Below are positions 52,440 through 63,100 of a stretch of 64,000 nt of DNA, piece after piece (within the stretch, counting starts at the first letter, position 1; each line of letters begins with the position of its first letter). The stretch covers positions 4,337,239 to 4,401,238 of the forward strand of contig OX457061.1 of assembly GCA_949752795.1 (NCBI GenBank), read 5' to 3'. The DNA comes from Hyperoodon ampullatus. Its lineage: Eukaryota > Chordata > Mammalia > Artiodactyla > Ziphiidae. The position numbers were made by a program, and so were the translations under genes. A model generated the notes under the pieces. That model saw only the letters and a program-made list of their open reading frames with translations, searched no databases and had not been told where the DNA came from.

Positions 52440-53300
52440 GTGCCCTCAAACTATTGATGGGTGAGGTCATGCTGGGCTCCATTAAATACCGCATTAATTG
52501 AATTCCTGCCATCTTGGCGGAACCTAGTGATTGATGGGATCAACGTTAAATCTGTTCCAGCGCAGTGAACTTGTCTCTCTAAACGCCACTCAGTGTCCCT
52601 GGAGCTCCTCTAACTTCACTGGCCACCCACCCCAGGGGGTCAAGGCTTTCATAAGCAAACTGGCCTCTTGGATTTGGGGGGAAATATGCTGAAAAGGGAT
52701 TCAGATTCCTTTCATTTTTATTCGGTTCAAAGTGAACATGGGCAAACCCCTCTTCCTAGCATGGTGCCATTTCTTGACAACCGGAGGTAAAATTTCAGAC
52801 CACTAAGGACACGCTTGGTGATAGCTCACATCGTGCAGAGCGGTGACGCATCAGAAAGGGTCTTCTAGCAAATAATTTGAAAAATCTCTCTCTCTCAGGA
52901 CCCCAAAATGGGAGTTATGGCATTAAGTTAATAAATAAAATAAGTGGGCAATCTTGTGGTGACATTTTCATTAGCCCACTCTCTTTCTGTCTCATTAGCC
53001 TTCATGGGGAGAGGAAGGATTGTTTTAATTAGCAGGGTTGCGAAGTCTTACTTGGGTTGCCTCCCCTCCTGCCGCCCCCAGGATTACCCTGTCGGCTTAT
53101 AAATACAATACAAATCATTACAGCCCACAATACCACCTCAGAAGGCGACATAAGAAAGGGGATCCACCCCGGTCCGTGTTAAGTGCCTTGGAACAATGTT
53201 CTTTCACTAAAGCATTCAAGTATAATTCAAGCGTAATATTGGGCTTTATCAAACAGCTCAATATCCTCTCACAAAAAAGCTCTTTCTAGTTGGGGACCAG
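52440..53300. promoter_or_regulatory. Repeat-free block, candidate conserved non-coding element
   Basis: About 860 bases without transposon match. Notable stretches are 'ataccgcattaattgaattc' (52488-52507), 'gtgattgatgggatcaacgt', 'attttcattagcccactctc', 'ttgttttaattagcagggtt' (53020-53039) and 'cttataaatacaatacaaat'. TAATTA-type and GATTGATGG-type cores fit homeodomain/TALE factors. Role inferred. Confidence 0.38.
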
Positions 53301-53759
53301 CCATGTGTTCCTCTTTTTCCCTTTTGTGCTCCAGGCTGCCCAGACAGAGGGCACATCTGACACAATGGCCATGCTAGATGGGATCACGGTTCCAAAGTCC
53401 CCGACTGGATTTACTTGTTAGATGCGCAAATCAAAAGGCTGACCAGAAACAGCCCCCCAAACCCCCATCAGGCTCATATATGCGTTCCCACTGCTCTTAG
53501 GCACTTGGGGGCTTGATAACATGCATGTTGATACTAATTGTGCTTCGAGGACACAAAGTTCTACACTATTTTGCTTCTCCTAGAGGCCGCAGATTCCTAG
53601 CTTTCAGCCACCTGTGCACATAGCTATGTGTCTCTTCGTGGAGAACACTCTGTCTTTAAATCTTAAAATGAAAGTGTCTTAAGATCGAATTGAAAAATAA
53701 ATCTAGACGCGCATAGAAATGCCAAGGTTACTATTTACTAGGAGACAGTCTCCCAGGTA
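53301..53759. other. Single-copy DNA, nothing recognised
   Basis: No gene or repeat is recognised. Confidence 0.45.
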
Positions 53760-53906
53760 CTCATTAAACCCTTTATTTATTCACTCACACGACAAACGTT
53801 TATTGAGCACCTACTTTATGCTGAGCACTGCAGGCACTGGGGATAAAAAGATGAATGAGACCTGGTTCCTGCCCGCAAGGAACGAACCCACAAAAACAGA
53901 CATTTT
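53760..53906 (+). mobile_element. Unnamed ancient mammalian repeat (left part)
   Basis: 'cgacaaacgtttattgagca', 'cctactttatgctgagcact', 'ggcactggggataaaaagat' and 'gaatgagacctggttcctgc' match the common ancient repeat also seen at 25291 and 57960. A CHR SINE interrupts it. Confidence 0.55.
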
Positions 53907-53919
53907 AAATATATATGCT

Positions 53920-54231
53920 GGACTTCTCTGGTGGCGCAGTGGTTAAGAATCTGCCTGCCAATGCAGGGGACACAGGTACGATCCCTGGTCTGGGAAGATC
54001 CCACATGCCGTGGAGCGACTGAGCCCGTGCACCACAACTACTGAAGCCGGTGCGCCTAGAGCCTGTGCTCCGCAACAAGAGAAGCCACCACAATGAGAAG
54101 CCCGTGCACCGCAACGAAGAACAGCCCCCGCTCGCCGCAACTAGGGAAAGCCCACGCGCAGCAATGAAGACCCAACGCAGCCAAAAATAAGTAAATTTAA
54201 AAAAATCATAAAAAATAAATAAACAAATAAA
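53920..54231 (+). mobile_element. CHR SINE, long form, full length
   Basis: Forward long CHR element of about 310 bases from 'ggacttctctggtggcgcag' to an (AAAT)n tail, with 'ccgcaactagggaaagccca' and 'gaagacccaacgcagccaaa' in its 3' part. The duplication is 'aaatatatatgct' / 'aaatatatgct' around 53908-53919 and 54232-54242. Confidence 0.94.
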
Positions 54232-54242
54232 TAAATATATGC

Positions 54243-54430
54243 TAAGAGCAAGGACAGAAATACGCACAGGATATTATGGAGGCAAGGAAGGGGGAAGCAG
54301 ACAAAACATCTCTCAGTGGGGATAGGGTCACGAAAAGCTTCCAGAGGGAGGGGACTCAGAGCAGAGTGAGGAAGAGCCACGTGAGAACTGGAGGCATCTC
54401 AGGCAGGGGGAACAGTGTGCCCACAGGCAG
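54243..54430 (+). mobile_element. Unnamed ancient mammalian repeat (right part)
   Basis: 'gggtcacgaaaagcttccag', 'agagtgaggaagagccacgt' and 'ggcagggggaacagtgtgcc' continue the old repeat after the SINE. Confidence 0.45.
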
Positions 54431-54589
54431 GCAACTAGGCACACCAACTAGTTCATGGCATCTCGGGGTGTCCATCCCCATGGAGGTAATAAGGCAAGTA
54501 CCATGCATCAAGATAACACCTCACAGAGGGTGATGATTGAGGAAGGTCTGTTGAGCACTTGAGGTGTCTGCAAATGGGGGCTGCTGACA

Positions 54590-54840
54590 CAGAGAATAAT
54601 AATAACAATCATAGCACTTGACATTGACTGGGCCCTTACCATTTACCAAGCTCTACACTTGGCTCTTTATCTATGTTTATCTCATTTAATCTTTGCAACA
54701 ACCCCGTGAGGCAGGTACTATGATCACCCCTCTTATACAGACAGGGAACTGAGGATTGAGGAGGTAGAGTGAGTTGCCTGAGTCTATGCAGAAGGAGGTT
54801 CAGGAAGCAGATTAGTTCAAGTCCAAAGCCCATGGCTTTG
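54590..54840 (-). mobile_element. MIR SINE, nearly full length
   Basis: Inverted MIR with its tail at the left ('acattgactgggcccttacc', 'tctcatttaatctttgcaac', 'ccccgtgaggcaggtactat'), then 'cttatacagacagggaactg' and 'ggttcaggaagcagattagt'. Confidence 0.85.
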
Positions 54841-55089
54841 GGTCCATGGATAGGACTGGCTCCCAGTAAGATCGTGAAGCTGATGGTGTTTCTCAAATGT
54901 GGGTTCAGAGCCGTTCACCCCTTCACATCTCTCAGGCTCTCTAGTCACCTGTCGCTTAGGGATCCCACTCCACCTTGTCCCTCGAGCCACACTTTTCTTC
55001 CTTCCATCACCCTTCCTCCCTCCCTCCCACATCCAGATCCAGACTCACTTATATTGTGTCCTGTTTCTTGATGTTCTTTTAAAGAACTG
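54841..55089. other. Single-copy DNA, nothing recognised
   Basis: A short (TTCC/CCCT)n stretch lies at about 55003-55030. No gene is recognised. Confidence 0.4.
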
Positions 55090-55510
55090 GAAACTCTGAT
55101 AAATAAATCCGTGCTAAGGCCTCTGTTAGTGGACTCTTCCTTTCTGATAAGAAGTCAGTGATTATTTGAATTGTTATTCTCTTGTATGCAATGTGTTGTT
55201 TTTCTCTATCTGATTTCAAGATTTTCTTTTTGGTTCTCAGCAATTTGACTATGACGTGCATAGATGTGGTTTTGTTATTATTATTTCCTTAATCTTGCTT
55301 GGAGGTCACTGAGCTTATGTAATCTCTATGTCTTTAAGTAAATATGAAGGATTTGGGGGCATTCTTTCTTCAATTACACATACATTAGACCTTTTGATAT
55401 TGTCTTGCAGGTCCCTGAGGATCAACTGCTTTTTTCAATCAGTTTTCTCTGTTCCTCAATTGGATAATTTCTATTGATATATCTGCAAGTTCCCTGGCTC
55501 TTCTGCTATC
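55090..55510 (-). mobile_element. Old L1/HAL1-type LINE, inverted (left of a SINE)
   Basis: 'aagattttctttttggttct', 'gcaatttgactatgacgtgc', 'cttgcaggtccctgaggatc' and 'ctattgatatatctgcaagt' are complement-strand text of an old L1/HAL1-clade LINE. Confidence 0.7.
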
Positions 55511-55525
55511 AAGATTCTGATGTTG

Positions 55526-55728
55526 GGCCTCCCTGGTGGCGCAGTGGTTGAGAGTCCGCCTGCCAATTCAGGGGACATGGGTTCGTGCCCCGGTCTGGGA
55601 GGATCCCACATGCCGCGGAGCGGCTGGGCCCGTGAGCCATGGCCGCTGAGCCTGTGCATTCGGAGCCTGTGCTCCGCAACGGGAGAGGCCACAACAGTGA
55701 GAGGCCCGCGTACAGAAAAAAAAAAAAA
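55526..55728 (+). mobile_element. CHR SINE, short form, inside an old LINE
   Basis: Forward short CHR element with duplication 'aagattctgatgttg' / 'aagattctggtgttg' (55511-55525 and 55729-55743). It has the gggCCtccc head but not the gATacgg change. Confidence 0.95.
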
Positions 55729-55743
55729 AAGATTCTGGTGTTG

Positions 55744-56710
55744 AGCCCATTCAGTGAATTTTTATTTCAGATATTGTATTTTCACTTCTAGAATTTCCAT
55801 TTGGTTCTTCTTGCTTCTTTTTCTTATCTTTACATTCATTATGAACATATTTTCTTTTACATCTTGAACATGGTTATGATAGCCATTTTAAATTTTTGAT
55901 GGTTAATTCCAAATATGGGCAATCTATGAGGTTTGTCTCGAATGTCTTTTCATTTGAGAATGAGTCACATTTTACTATTTCTTTGTGTGTCAAGAAATTT
56001 TGACCTGTACCACGGACATGGTGACTGATACATTGTGGAGACTCTGGATTCTGTTAGAGTCCTCCTAAGCATTATTTTGTTTTCTTTGCAAGCAGTTTTC
56101 TTGGTTGAGCTCAAATTTTAAACTGTCTCTAATGCAACAGGCAGCAGTTCAAATCTAAGTTCACCTATTTTAGCCTTAGTTGGACTTTTTTGAGTCTGCC
56201 CCACTTACAAGTGGCTCAGGGATCATCCTGGGACTTGGGCAAAGTTTATACACTAAATTTGGACTTCTCCTCTCTGGCTCTCTCCTTTCCTGAATTCTTC
56301 CCTAATTTTCCATTGACTGTCATTTCCTCGAACTCTGTCTTCTGGTTCTTTGGCCACAGGTTGGATAGAACCACAGGTTTCTAACCAAATTCTAAACACC
56401 TTGTGCAGCACTGACTATAGCCTGGCATTTGACTGAGTCATTTTTCAAATGAGAAAATCATTCTCTGCTCTTTGTTCCTTCATGCGTCAACACCCTCATC
56501 CGCCTGCTGTATCTGCCTGTGTTCATTCCCTTTCCAGAGCCTCAGGTAGTTTTTTTTTTTTTTTTTTGATAATTTTATCTGGAGTTTATAGATGTTATGT
56601 CTAGGAGGGTTGGTCTGATAGGAGCTTGCCTGGTCATGACCAGGAGAGGAGCAAGCCTTCTGCTACTAGATTAGGATGACTTAATATGCTGCCCCCTCCT
56701 TCTGACACAT
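55744..56710 (-). mobile_element. Old L1/HAL1-type LINE, inverted (right of the SINE)
   Basis: 'agtgaatttttatttcagat', 'ctagaatttccatttggttc', 'acatcttgaacatggttatg', 'gtcaagaaattttgacctgt' and 'gagactctggattctgttag' continue the same LINE. A T16-type run lies at about 56551-56567. Confidence 0.68.
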
Positions 56711-57959
56711 TCACTGAGATCCCAGATGCCTCAAATGAGAGAAGGGATTCTGTTGAGATTTTCTAGTATCTTGGAAGTCTGGTAGGAAGGATTGGGATAG
56801 AAGGGCTTTTCTTCAGATCACAACAAGGAAGTGGCTTTTAAGTTCAAAGGGTAGATCTGATCATTGATGAAAAATGCAAACATTCTTTGTTGTGTTTGAC
56901 TTATGGGTAGATGCTAAGGTAGTTTCTAAAGCTCTTTTTTCCAAGATAAACACAACTATCTTTAGGATATGATTTGGAGTACTCCTTCATAACGTATGAG
57001 ATGTAATGCCTGCAAAATCTTAGGAAGGAGAAGTGAGGCGATTGGTCCCAGATGGTGGACTGAGCATATATATCTGCCTTCCCACTCTCCCAAAATACCA
57101 TGAAAGCAGAAAGAAAGTATTTTTCAGAAGGAAAAATGTAAAATAGTGTAGGGAAACAAAAAAGAACTCTACCAGTGGGTCAGAAATTCTGGGAAATTTC
57201 CAAATAATCAAAATCAGACAGGATCAGAAATACAGAAAAGCAAAACCAGAGGAAACTATCACCAGAAATACGTGTAGGTGATGATTACTATGGAGTGGGG
57301 GAGTGTTGAGGAGAAGGCCAAGTCCAGATCAAACATACAGGAAAGGAGTGGCTCTGGAGCATAAGGACTATCTGAGGAGCTGTTTTTGGAGCAGTCAGGT
57401 TGGCTCAGCCTCTCTCCTTCCAAGGTTTCACTAGGCAGAGGGCAACAGCGGCATTTGCTTCCAGACTAAAGCAGTGAGTATGGGAAGGAGAGGGAAAAAA
57501 AAGACTCATGTAGCTCATTCTTCCCCAAAGTATGTTCTCATCCAGAAGGAAAACTGCCAGTTCATCCCACCTCCCAATATATCCCACTTCTCCCCCAACA
57601 ATCACTAGAGACAGGCCACAATAAAGACACAAAACATCCACATACAAGTATGTAGGGAATGGTAAATAGAAATATTCTGCACAACCAAGAGTAGCCAAAC
57701 ATTTGAGAAAAAAATCATTACCAAGAAAGAGTGACAAAGGGAAAAACTCACACCTGAGGAAATAGAGTTAATAAGGCAAATAGAAGAAGGCTTTTTAAAA
57801 ATTATAATTCATTCCCTAAGAGATATCAGAGGACATCACAACAATTTTTTCTAAAAAAAAAACAAAAACAAAAAAACCCCACCACTATCATGGCCAAAGA
57901 ATAAATGTGAAATCTCGGAAATGAGAGGGGAAGAGAAATAATACACACAAGGTCACACA
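56711..57959. other. Unassigned DNA, possibly old LINE 5' sequence
   Basis: 'gatggtggactgagcatata' near 57052 recalls the start of old L1 5' regions, and 57100-57900 is A-rich on the plus strand, as in L1 5' UTR/ORF1 text. I could not confirm it. No gene is recognised (longest frame 110 codons, minus strand). Confidence 0.35.
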
Positions 57960-58345
57960 GCTAGTCATTCGTTCATCCCTTCAACTAACAGCCACGTATT
58001 GAGCACCTATTATATGCCAGGCCCTGTATAAGGTTCTTAGAATAGAAAGATAAAAAGAAACAATCCCCGTCCCCAAGAATTTCAATACATAAAGGTGACT
58101 GCCACCATGAAATTGTGTACAAAGAACACAAAGCAAGTATTTGCATGGTAGAGGGAATTGGGGAAAGTGACACAGAAGAGGTAGTATTTGGACTGGGACT
58201 TTGGGGATGAGACTGCCTTTTTTTTCCATGAGAGGATATGGTATAGTTGGGAAACAACATATAGTTAAATATTATTGGAGCATAAAAGTGGAGAATAATT
58301 TATGAGTTAGGCAAAGAAAGACCAGACCATGAAAAATTTTGCCAC
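57960..58345 (+). mobile_element. Unnamed ancient mammalian repeat
   Basis: 'ccacgtattgagcacctatt', 'atatgccaggccctgtataa', 'gaattggggaaagtgacaca' and 'agtatttggactgggacttt' follow the same order as copies at 25291 and 53760. Confidence 0.55.
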
Positions 58346-58494
58346 CTACAGGTGATGGAGGGTCATTACACATATTGGGCTAATGATGCAGCAAACAAAC
58401 AAACAAAAAAAACGGGGCCACCAGTTCATGTAACTCTTGTTTACTGCAGTGCCTCCCATAGTTCTTTATTACCAAAGAAACCTCTAAACCACCA

Positions 58495-58850
58495 ATATAT
58501 TCATTCATTCATTTATTCAAGAGACATTGTAGAGTGCCCCTGATGTGCCAAATACCGGCTAAGAACTTGAAATAAAGGAATGAAAAAGACACCGTCCTTG
58601 CCCTAGATTCACTCGCCAGTCACTGCAGATAGAGAGACATAAAAAGGGACAATTTCAATAAAGTGATAGAGGCACACACAAAGTGCTGGCAGATAAAGAA
58701 GCACTTCCCAGGAGAAACTTCTTAAACTAAGTCTTAAAGGATGTGTAGGAACAAGCCAGGTGTACAGTGAACAGGCAGAGCTAGAAGTGTAAGGCGGTAT
58801 GAGAGAGCATGCAGATGGGGACATGCGGGGAGCTGTGGATAGGGGTAATC
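58495..58850 (+). mobile_element. Unnamed ancient mammalian repeat, second copy
   Basis: 'catttattcaagagacattg', 'gcccctgatgtgccaaatac', 'gaatgaaaaagacaccgtcc', 'gatgtgtaggaacaagccag' and 'gtgaacaggcagagctagaa' show the same family directly downstream of the previous copy in the same orientation. Confidence 0.55.
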
Positions 58851-58989
58851 AAAGACAAGTGCAGATGGTACGCAGAAACTTACCAAATCACCAGACACTG
58901 ACCAAAAGACAGACATTTGCCCACAAGAAGTATCCAGAAGCAAACCCATGCCCTTTCCCCCAAACCTCCTCACACCTCCTTCTCTCTCA

Positions 58990-59527
58990 CCCCTGTATAC
59001 CCGTATGTCCCCGCGTCACCAAGTCCTGCCAAATCTGCCTCCCAAATTTCCCTCCAGTTTGCTCATTTGTCTCCATCTCCTCCATCCTCATTCAAGGGTT
59101 TTCCCTCACCTGCATTACTTCACAAGCCCCTTAATGGATCTCCCTGTGGCCACCCTGGTGCTCCGCAATCCACTCTCCACTCTGTAGCCGGAAGGTTCTT
59201 TCCAATGCCAATCTGACATGTCCCCCTACCTCCAGTCCCGATCCCTGCTTAACAGCCTTCACTGGCTCCCTATGACTCGGGCTAAAAGTCAAACTCTTTA
59301 ACTGGCCTCCAACAAGGCCCTGCGTGATGCAGTCTCAGACAGACCCACTTCTTTGCCTCTTACCTTTCTCTCCTATCCCCATGTTCCAGCTGTGCCAGCA
59401 TTCTTTCAGTGTCTGCACCCCCAAACTCTCTCCCACCACAGGCTCTTTGCACATGCTCTTCTCAGTGCCTGAAATGCCTTTGTCCTTCCCCTCCATCTCC
59501 CCCCACCAGACACACACCCACACACAC

Positions 59528-59566
<39 letters not shown>

Positions 59567-59875
59567 ATTCCTTCCCCGGTTAATTAAAATCTCAACTCAA
59601 TTTTCATTTCCTCCAAGAAGTCTTCCCTGACCCTCTCCAGCCACGTGAAGTCTCCCAGTTAGATGCACCTTGACCTTTGTCTTCGTTCTTATCACAGTTG
59701 CAATCTTAACATTTATTTGTGATTCTTGGATTAACGCTCATCTCCCGATTAGACTGTAACATTCCACAAGGGCGATGACCATGTCAAATTTTGCTCATCA
59801 ATGTCTCTCTAATGTCTAATCCAGTGCCTGGCACATGGAGTGGGAATTCAGTAAAGTATCTGTTGACTAAAACAA
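58990..59875 (+). mobile_element. L2 LINE 3' region, long copy
   Basis: 'tccctgtggccaccctggtg', 'cttcactggctccctatgac', 'caggctctttgcacatgctc', 'tcctccaagaagtcttccct', 'gattagactgtaacattcca' and 'ccagtgcctggcacatggag' give about 880 bases of L2 in order. A (CA)n has expanded inside it and (GATG)n at its tail. Confidence 0.9.
59506..59564. repeat. (CA)n microsatellite inside an L2
   Basis: Imperfect then perfect CA units (about 17 uninterrupted pairs at 59530-59563). Confidence 0.95.
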
Positions 59876-59878
59876 TGG

Positions 59879-59922
59879 AGAGATGGATGGATGGATGCAT
59901 GGATGGATGGATGGATGGATGA
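59879..59922. repeat. (GATG)n microsatellite at an L2 tail
   Basis: About ten units of ATGG/GATG with a single CATGG interruption follow the L2 end. Confidence 0.95.
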
Positions 59923-60266
59923 ATATCTCTGCAGAAGATAAAAAGAAGTGTGTTGTAGAGTCTGCCTTGTAAGGAGTTTCTTACAGATGGTTAGTGATCC
60001 ACATTACCTGTGCCTAAGGGTTAAATACCAATAACAAGGCAAAAGTGCCATTAGGTGGCACAAGATTTTATGTGATTGTCTGCCCTGTGAGTGGGCCACA
60101 CCACACCAGAGAGGAGACCACAAAGATCTAAGTGCTTGCCATGCCCACAGCCCTCACCAAGATAGCAGCCTCGAGTTCAGCACAAAGGACGCCGCTCTAC
60201 TGATGGCCTTATTAGCCGTAGCACAACTGATGGACCAGAGACTAGAACCCAAGCCCAAAGTGGTCA
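59923..60266. other. Single-copy DNA, nothing recognised
   Basis: No gene or repeat is recognised. Confidence 0.45.
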
Positions 60267-60419
60267 CATGTTGAAGTCCTACCCCCAGGACCTCAGAATG
60301 TGACCGGATTTGACCACAGGGTCAATGCAAAGGTAATTTGTTAAGATGAGGTCATAATGAACCTACAGTGGGCCCCTAATCCAAAATGACTGATGCCCTT
60401 ATAAAAAGGGGAAATTTGA
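60267..60419 (+). mobile_element. MLT1-type MaLR LTR (left of a SINE)
   Basis: 'catgttgaagtcctaccccc', 'cctcagaatgtgaccggatt', 'gtaatttgttaagatgaggt' and 'gactgatgcccttataaaaa' are MLT1 text. The LTR resumes at about 60535. Confidence 0.88.
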
Positions 60420-60534
60420 GGACTTCCCTGGTGGTCTAGTGGTTCGGACCCGTCACTTTCATTGCCATGGGCCTGGGTTCGATCCCTGGTTGGGGAACTA
60501 AGATCCCACAAGCCACGGGGTGTGGCCAAAATAA
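60420..60534 (+). mobile_element. tRNA-Glu-type SINE inside an MLT1
   Basis: Forward element: 'ggacttccctggtggtctag', 'gggttcgatccctggttggg', 'aactaagatcccacaagcca' and a very short A-rich tail. The flanks 'aaaaggggaaatttg' and 'aaaagggggtgggaatttgg' suggest a target duplication. Confidence 0.9.
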
Positions 60535-60752
60535 AAGGGGGTGGGAATTTGGACATAGACACATATCCAGGGAGAATGCCATGTGGACATAGAGATGGCC
60601 TCCTTCAAGCCAAAGGGAGAGGCCTGCAACAGATCCTTCTCTCAGGCCCTCAGAAGGAACCAGCCTTGCCAACACCTTGATCTTGGACTTCCAGCCTCCC
60701 AACTGTGAGGCAATAAACTTCTGCTTTTAAGCCACCCAGGTCGTGGTCACTT
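60535..60752 (+). mobile_element. MLT1-type MaLR LTR (right of the SINE)
   Basis: 'gccatgtggacatagagatg', 'ccaacaccttgatcttggac', 'ttccagcctcccaactgtga', AATAAA at about 60712 and 'aagccacccaggtcgtggtc' complete the LTR. Confidence 0.88.
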
Positions 60753-60818
60753 TTTACCCTACCGGCCGTGGCCAAGCAAAGTAGAGGGCAAGATCACTAG
60801 ACCCAAGAATGACCAGAG

Positions 60819-61029
60819 AGGGCTTCCCTGGTGGCGCAGTGGTTGAGAGTCCTCCTGTCGATGCAGGGGACATGGGTTCGTACCCCGGTCTGGGAGGATC
60901 CCACATGCCGCGGAGCGGCTGGGCCTGTGAGCCATGGCCGCTGAGCCGGCGCGTCCGGAGCCTGTGCTCCGCAACGGGAGAGGCCACAACAGTGAGAGGC
61001 CTGCGTACCGCAAAAAAAAAAAAAAAAAA
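60819..61029 (+). mobile_element. CHR SINE, short form
   Basis: Forward short CHR element with perfect duplication 'aagaatgaccagag' (60805-60818 and 61030-61043). It is the last CHR copy; the next 2.9 kb carry no recognisable transposon. Confidence 0.95.
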
Positions 61030-61043
61030 AAGAATGACCAGAG

Positions 61044-61289
61044 TGGTAGTGATGGGGCAGGTGGTGTTGGGCTGGGCACCACAGCAAAGGGCAAAGGGGT
61101 CAGAAAAGCAGAGCTTTCACTTTGGGAGAGAAGCAGTGAATAGGCTGGAAGGGGAATCTCATCTCATCTCAGGAAAGAAAAACGTCTTACACCCGCATGG
61201 AAGAATCAGGGCTTCTTGTGCTGTGAGGAAGTCAGTCCTGAGTTGCCCAGACCTGGCTGAGGCTGGCCCACGTGTATCTTAAAACGAAC
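61044..61289. other. Single-copy DNA, nothing recognised
   Basis: No gene or repeat is recognised. Confidence 0.45.
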
Positions 61290-61650
61290 TCTCCCCAGCT
61301 TGGCAATAACTCCGCAGCAGGCTTTTTGTATTGATAAATTCATTATATTGCTAGGCAGCGTCTTCCTTATATTTAGCTTAATAACCACGTAATGATCACC
61401 TTGGCTGGTTTAGATGATGTCATTTTAAGAAATTATGGCTTAGATCCATCTTCTCTTTCCCCTTTCCCTTTGCCCTCCCTGAATTATTCCTGAGGAAGAA
61501 ACCAATTAATAGTAGCTTGACTGCTGTAATGCAGCCTGCTGTACAATACAGCAATGCCTAATGGAGTTTTAATTTCCCCATGGTGAGTCAATATTTGTTT
61601 TAAGAAAGAAAAATGTCACCATAAACCACTGCCCCAAATGAATTTGGTAG
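61290..61650. promoter_or_regulatory. Candidate conserved non-coding element A (right end)
   Basis: Repeat-free. 'ttttgtattgataaattcat', 'ttagcttaataaccacgtaa', 'gaaaccaattaatagtagct', 'gcttgactgctgtaatgcag' and 'aatggagttttaatttcccc' give dense AT-rich factor cores. This is the best-looking candidate enhancer stretch in the window together with the next entry. Inference. Confidence 0.4.
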
Positions 61651-62960
61651 CACAGAGGGTGAGAGAGACTTCTTCTTTAGGTAAACAGTGAAGGAGACTG
61701 GATTTGGGGTTGCAGGGGTTTGTCTTCACAAACAGGGTTGCTTATGGTTTCTGCTTCCTCCTTCAGACAAGGGTGGTTATTAAAGATTTTGCTAGGCAAA
61801 TGCAGATAACTGTCAGAGGCTCACCCACAGTTTAAAGGGTCTGAAACAAAGTCATTATAATGTAGAAGAGGAACAATTTATTCCGGCCTATTAATAACTT
61901 GTGGGGAGCAGGGAGGGAAACATAACACGAGGCATCCCTGTGTGAAGACATTAAGGGTGTTTCTTATTTCCCCCAACTAGGGTTGCATGCGGAAACCGAA
62001 TCCTACTTTTTAAAAAACGGATTAGACTTTTCGGGACCGTGGGAAGAAATAAAGTTCTGCAATGCTCTCTCTCATAATAAGTCTGGCCAAAAAGGATGGT
62101 GCTCATCCTGTTGAAAGATAGTTTCATTTCCTCCTCAAAATTGGTATGAAAAATTTGCTTTGCCAAATGAACACTGTATACTGAACTTGTCAAATCCTTT
62201 CTCCTGACACAAATAAAAGATAACATTGGGTGGCAGCATGTAAAACAGCTCTGACAAGATAGCAAAGGGAGACAAAGAAATATACATATTTTGATTCTCT
62301 CTGTTTTAGAAGCTGGTAGCGGGGGGAGGCGGCCAGCAGTCGAATGACTGGCCAGCTTTGAATGCTTCAGGTGACAATTGAACAAGCCACTTTCATGTCG
62401 ATTTTCAATGGTATAATGACCCTGTTTCCAATTAGCCAAAACATGACAAAAACCTCAACTTTTGTAGTGGCACAAACTGCCAGGGAGAAGACGAACTGAG
62501 TGACAACACCCCTCATTCAAAAGTTCACGGGTGAACCTCGTGGCTGTAATTACTAGTTCTAACGCAGTGGGATATTATTCCTGGTGTGTTTAAAAATAAA
62601 TAAGGTAAATGATCACCCTTTCATTAGATCTGTACTCATATCATATAAGTGTCGTATTTTTCCTATTAAAATTGTTGATTGAAGGCCGTTAGCTGTTTAT
62701 CAGCTCGAAATTACATTCCTGCTCTCTTAGGGGCTGCCGCCATTCAAAATCACAGTCAGCGCCTAGTTAGTAACAAGAAAAGACTCCTAAAACTGCAATT
62801 TCAGGGGGAAAAAAAAAACACGAGCAAGAAACCCAGATTGCACCTTCATGTCCCCAAAGGCATCACGCTTCTTTGTTCTGCTAAGAAAAATTAACCTCAA
62901 TCTCAGCTCCGGGTCCCTAGATTGATTATCATAGTCATTTAAATACTGTAATCTCATTTT
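61651..62960. promoter_or_regulatory. Candidate conserved non-coding element B (right end)
   Basis: About 1.3 kb without any recognised repeat. 'gcctattaataacttgtggg', 'ccaattagccaaaacatgac' (62430-62449), 'gctgtaattactagttctaa' (62543-62562) and 'tctagattgattatcatag'-like text near 62919 are TAAT-rich. A short perfect stem CAGTC-GAAT-GACTG lies near 62337. The 162-codon minus-strand frame at 61951-62439 is domain-free. Confidence 0.4.
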
Positions 62961-63100
62961 CAGCATTGGGATACGGGGAGGGGGGGGAAAGAAGCCCTGG
63001 GAGTGGGGGGAGGGGTGCGAGGCTGGAGAGAGAAAGAGAGCGAGGTGGGGAGGAGAGGGGAAAACAGAATAAATTATCTGACAAAGGGAAGCGGGCCTTT
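62961..63100. repeat. Purine-rich low-complexity stretch
   Basis: G- and GA-rich text (gggagggg, gagagaaagagagcg, gaggagagg) between two AT-rich candidate elements. Confidence 0.7.

Noticed and set aside
61951..62439. 162-codon minus-strand frame inside the repeat-free right end
   Set aside because: No recognised domain, mixed composition, no splice context. The region's apparent constraint is better explained by non-coding function, pending a codon-substitution test.
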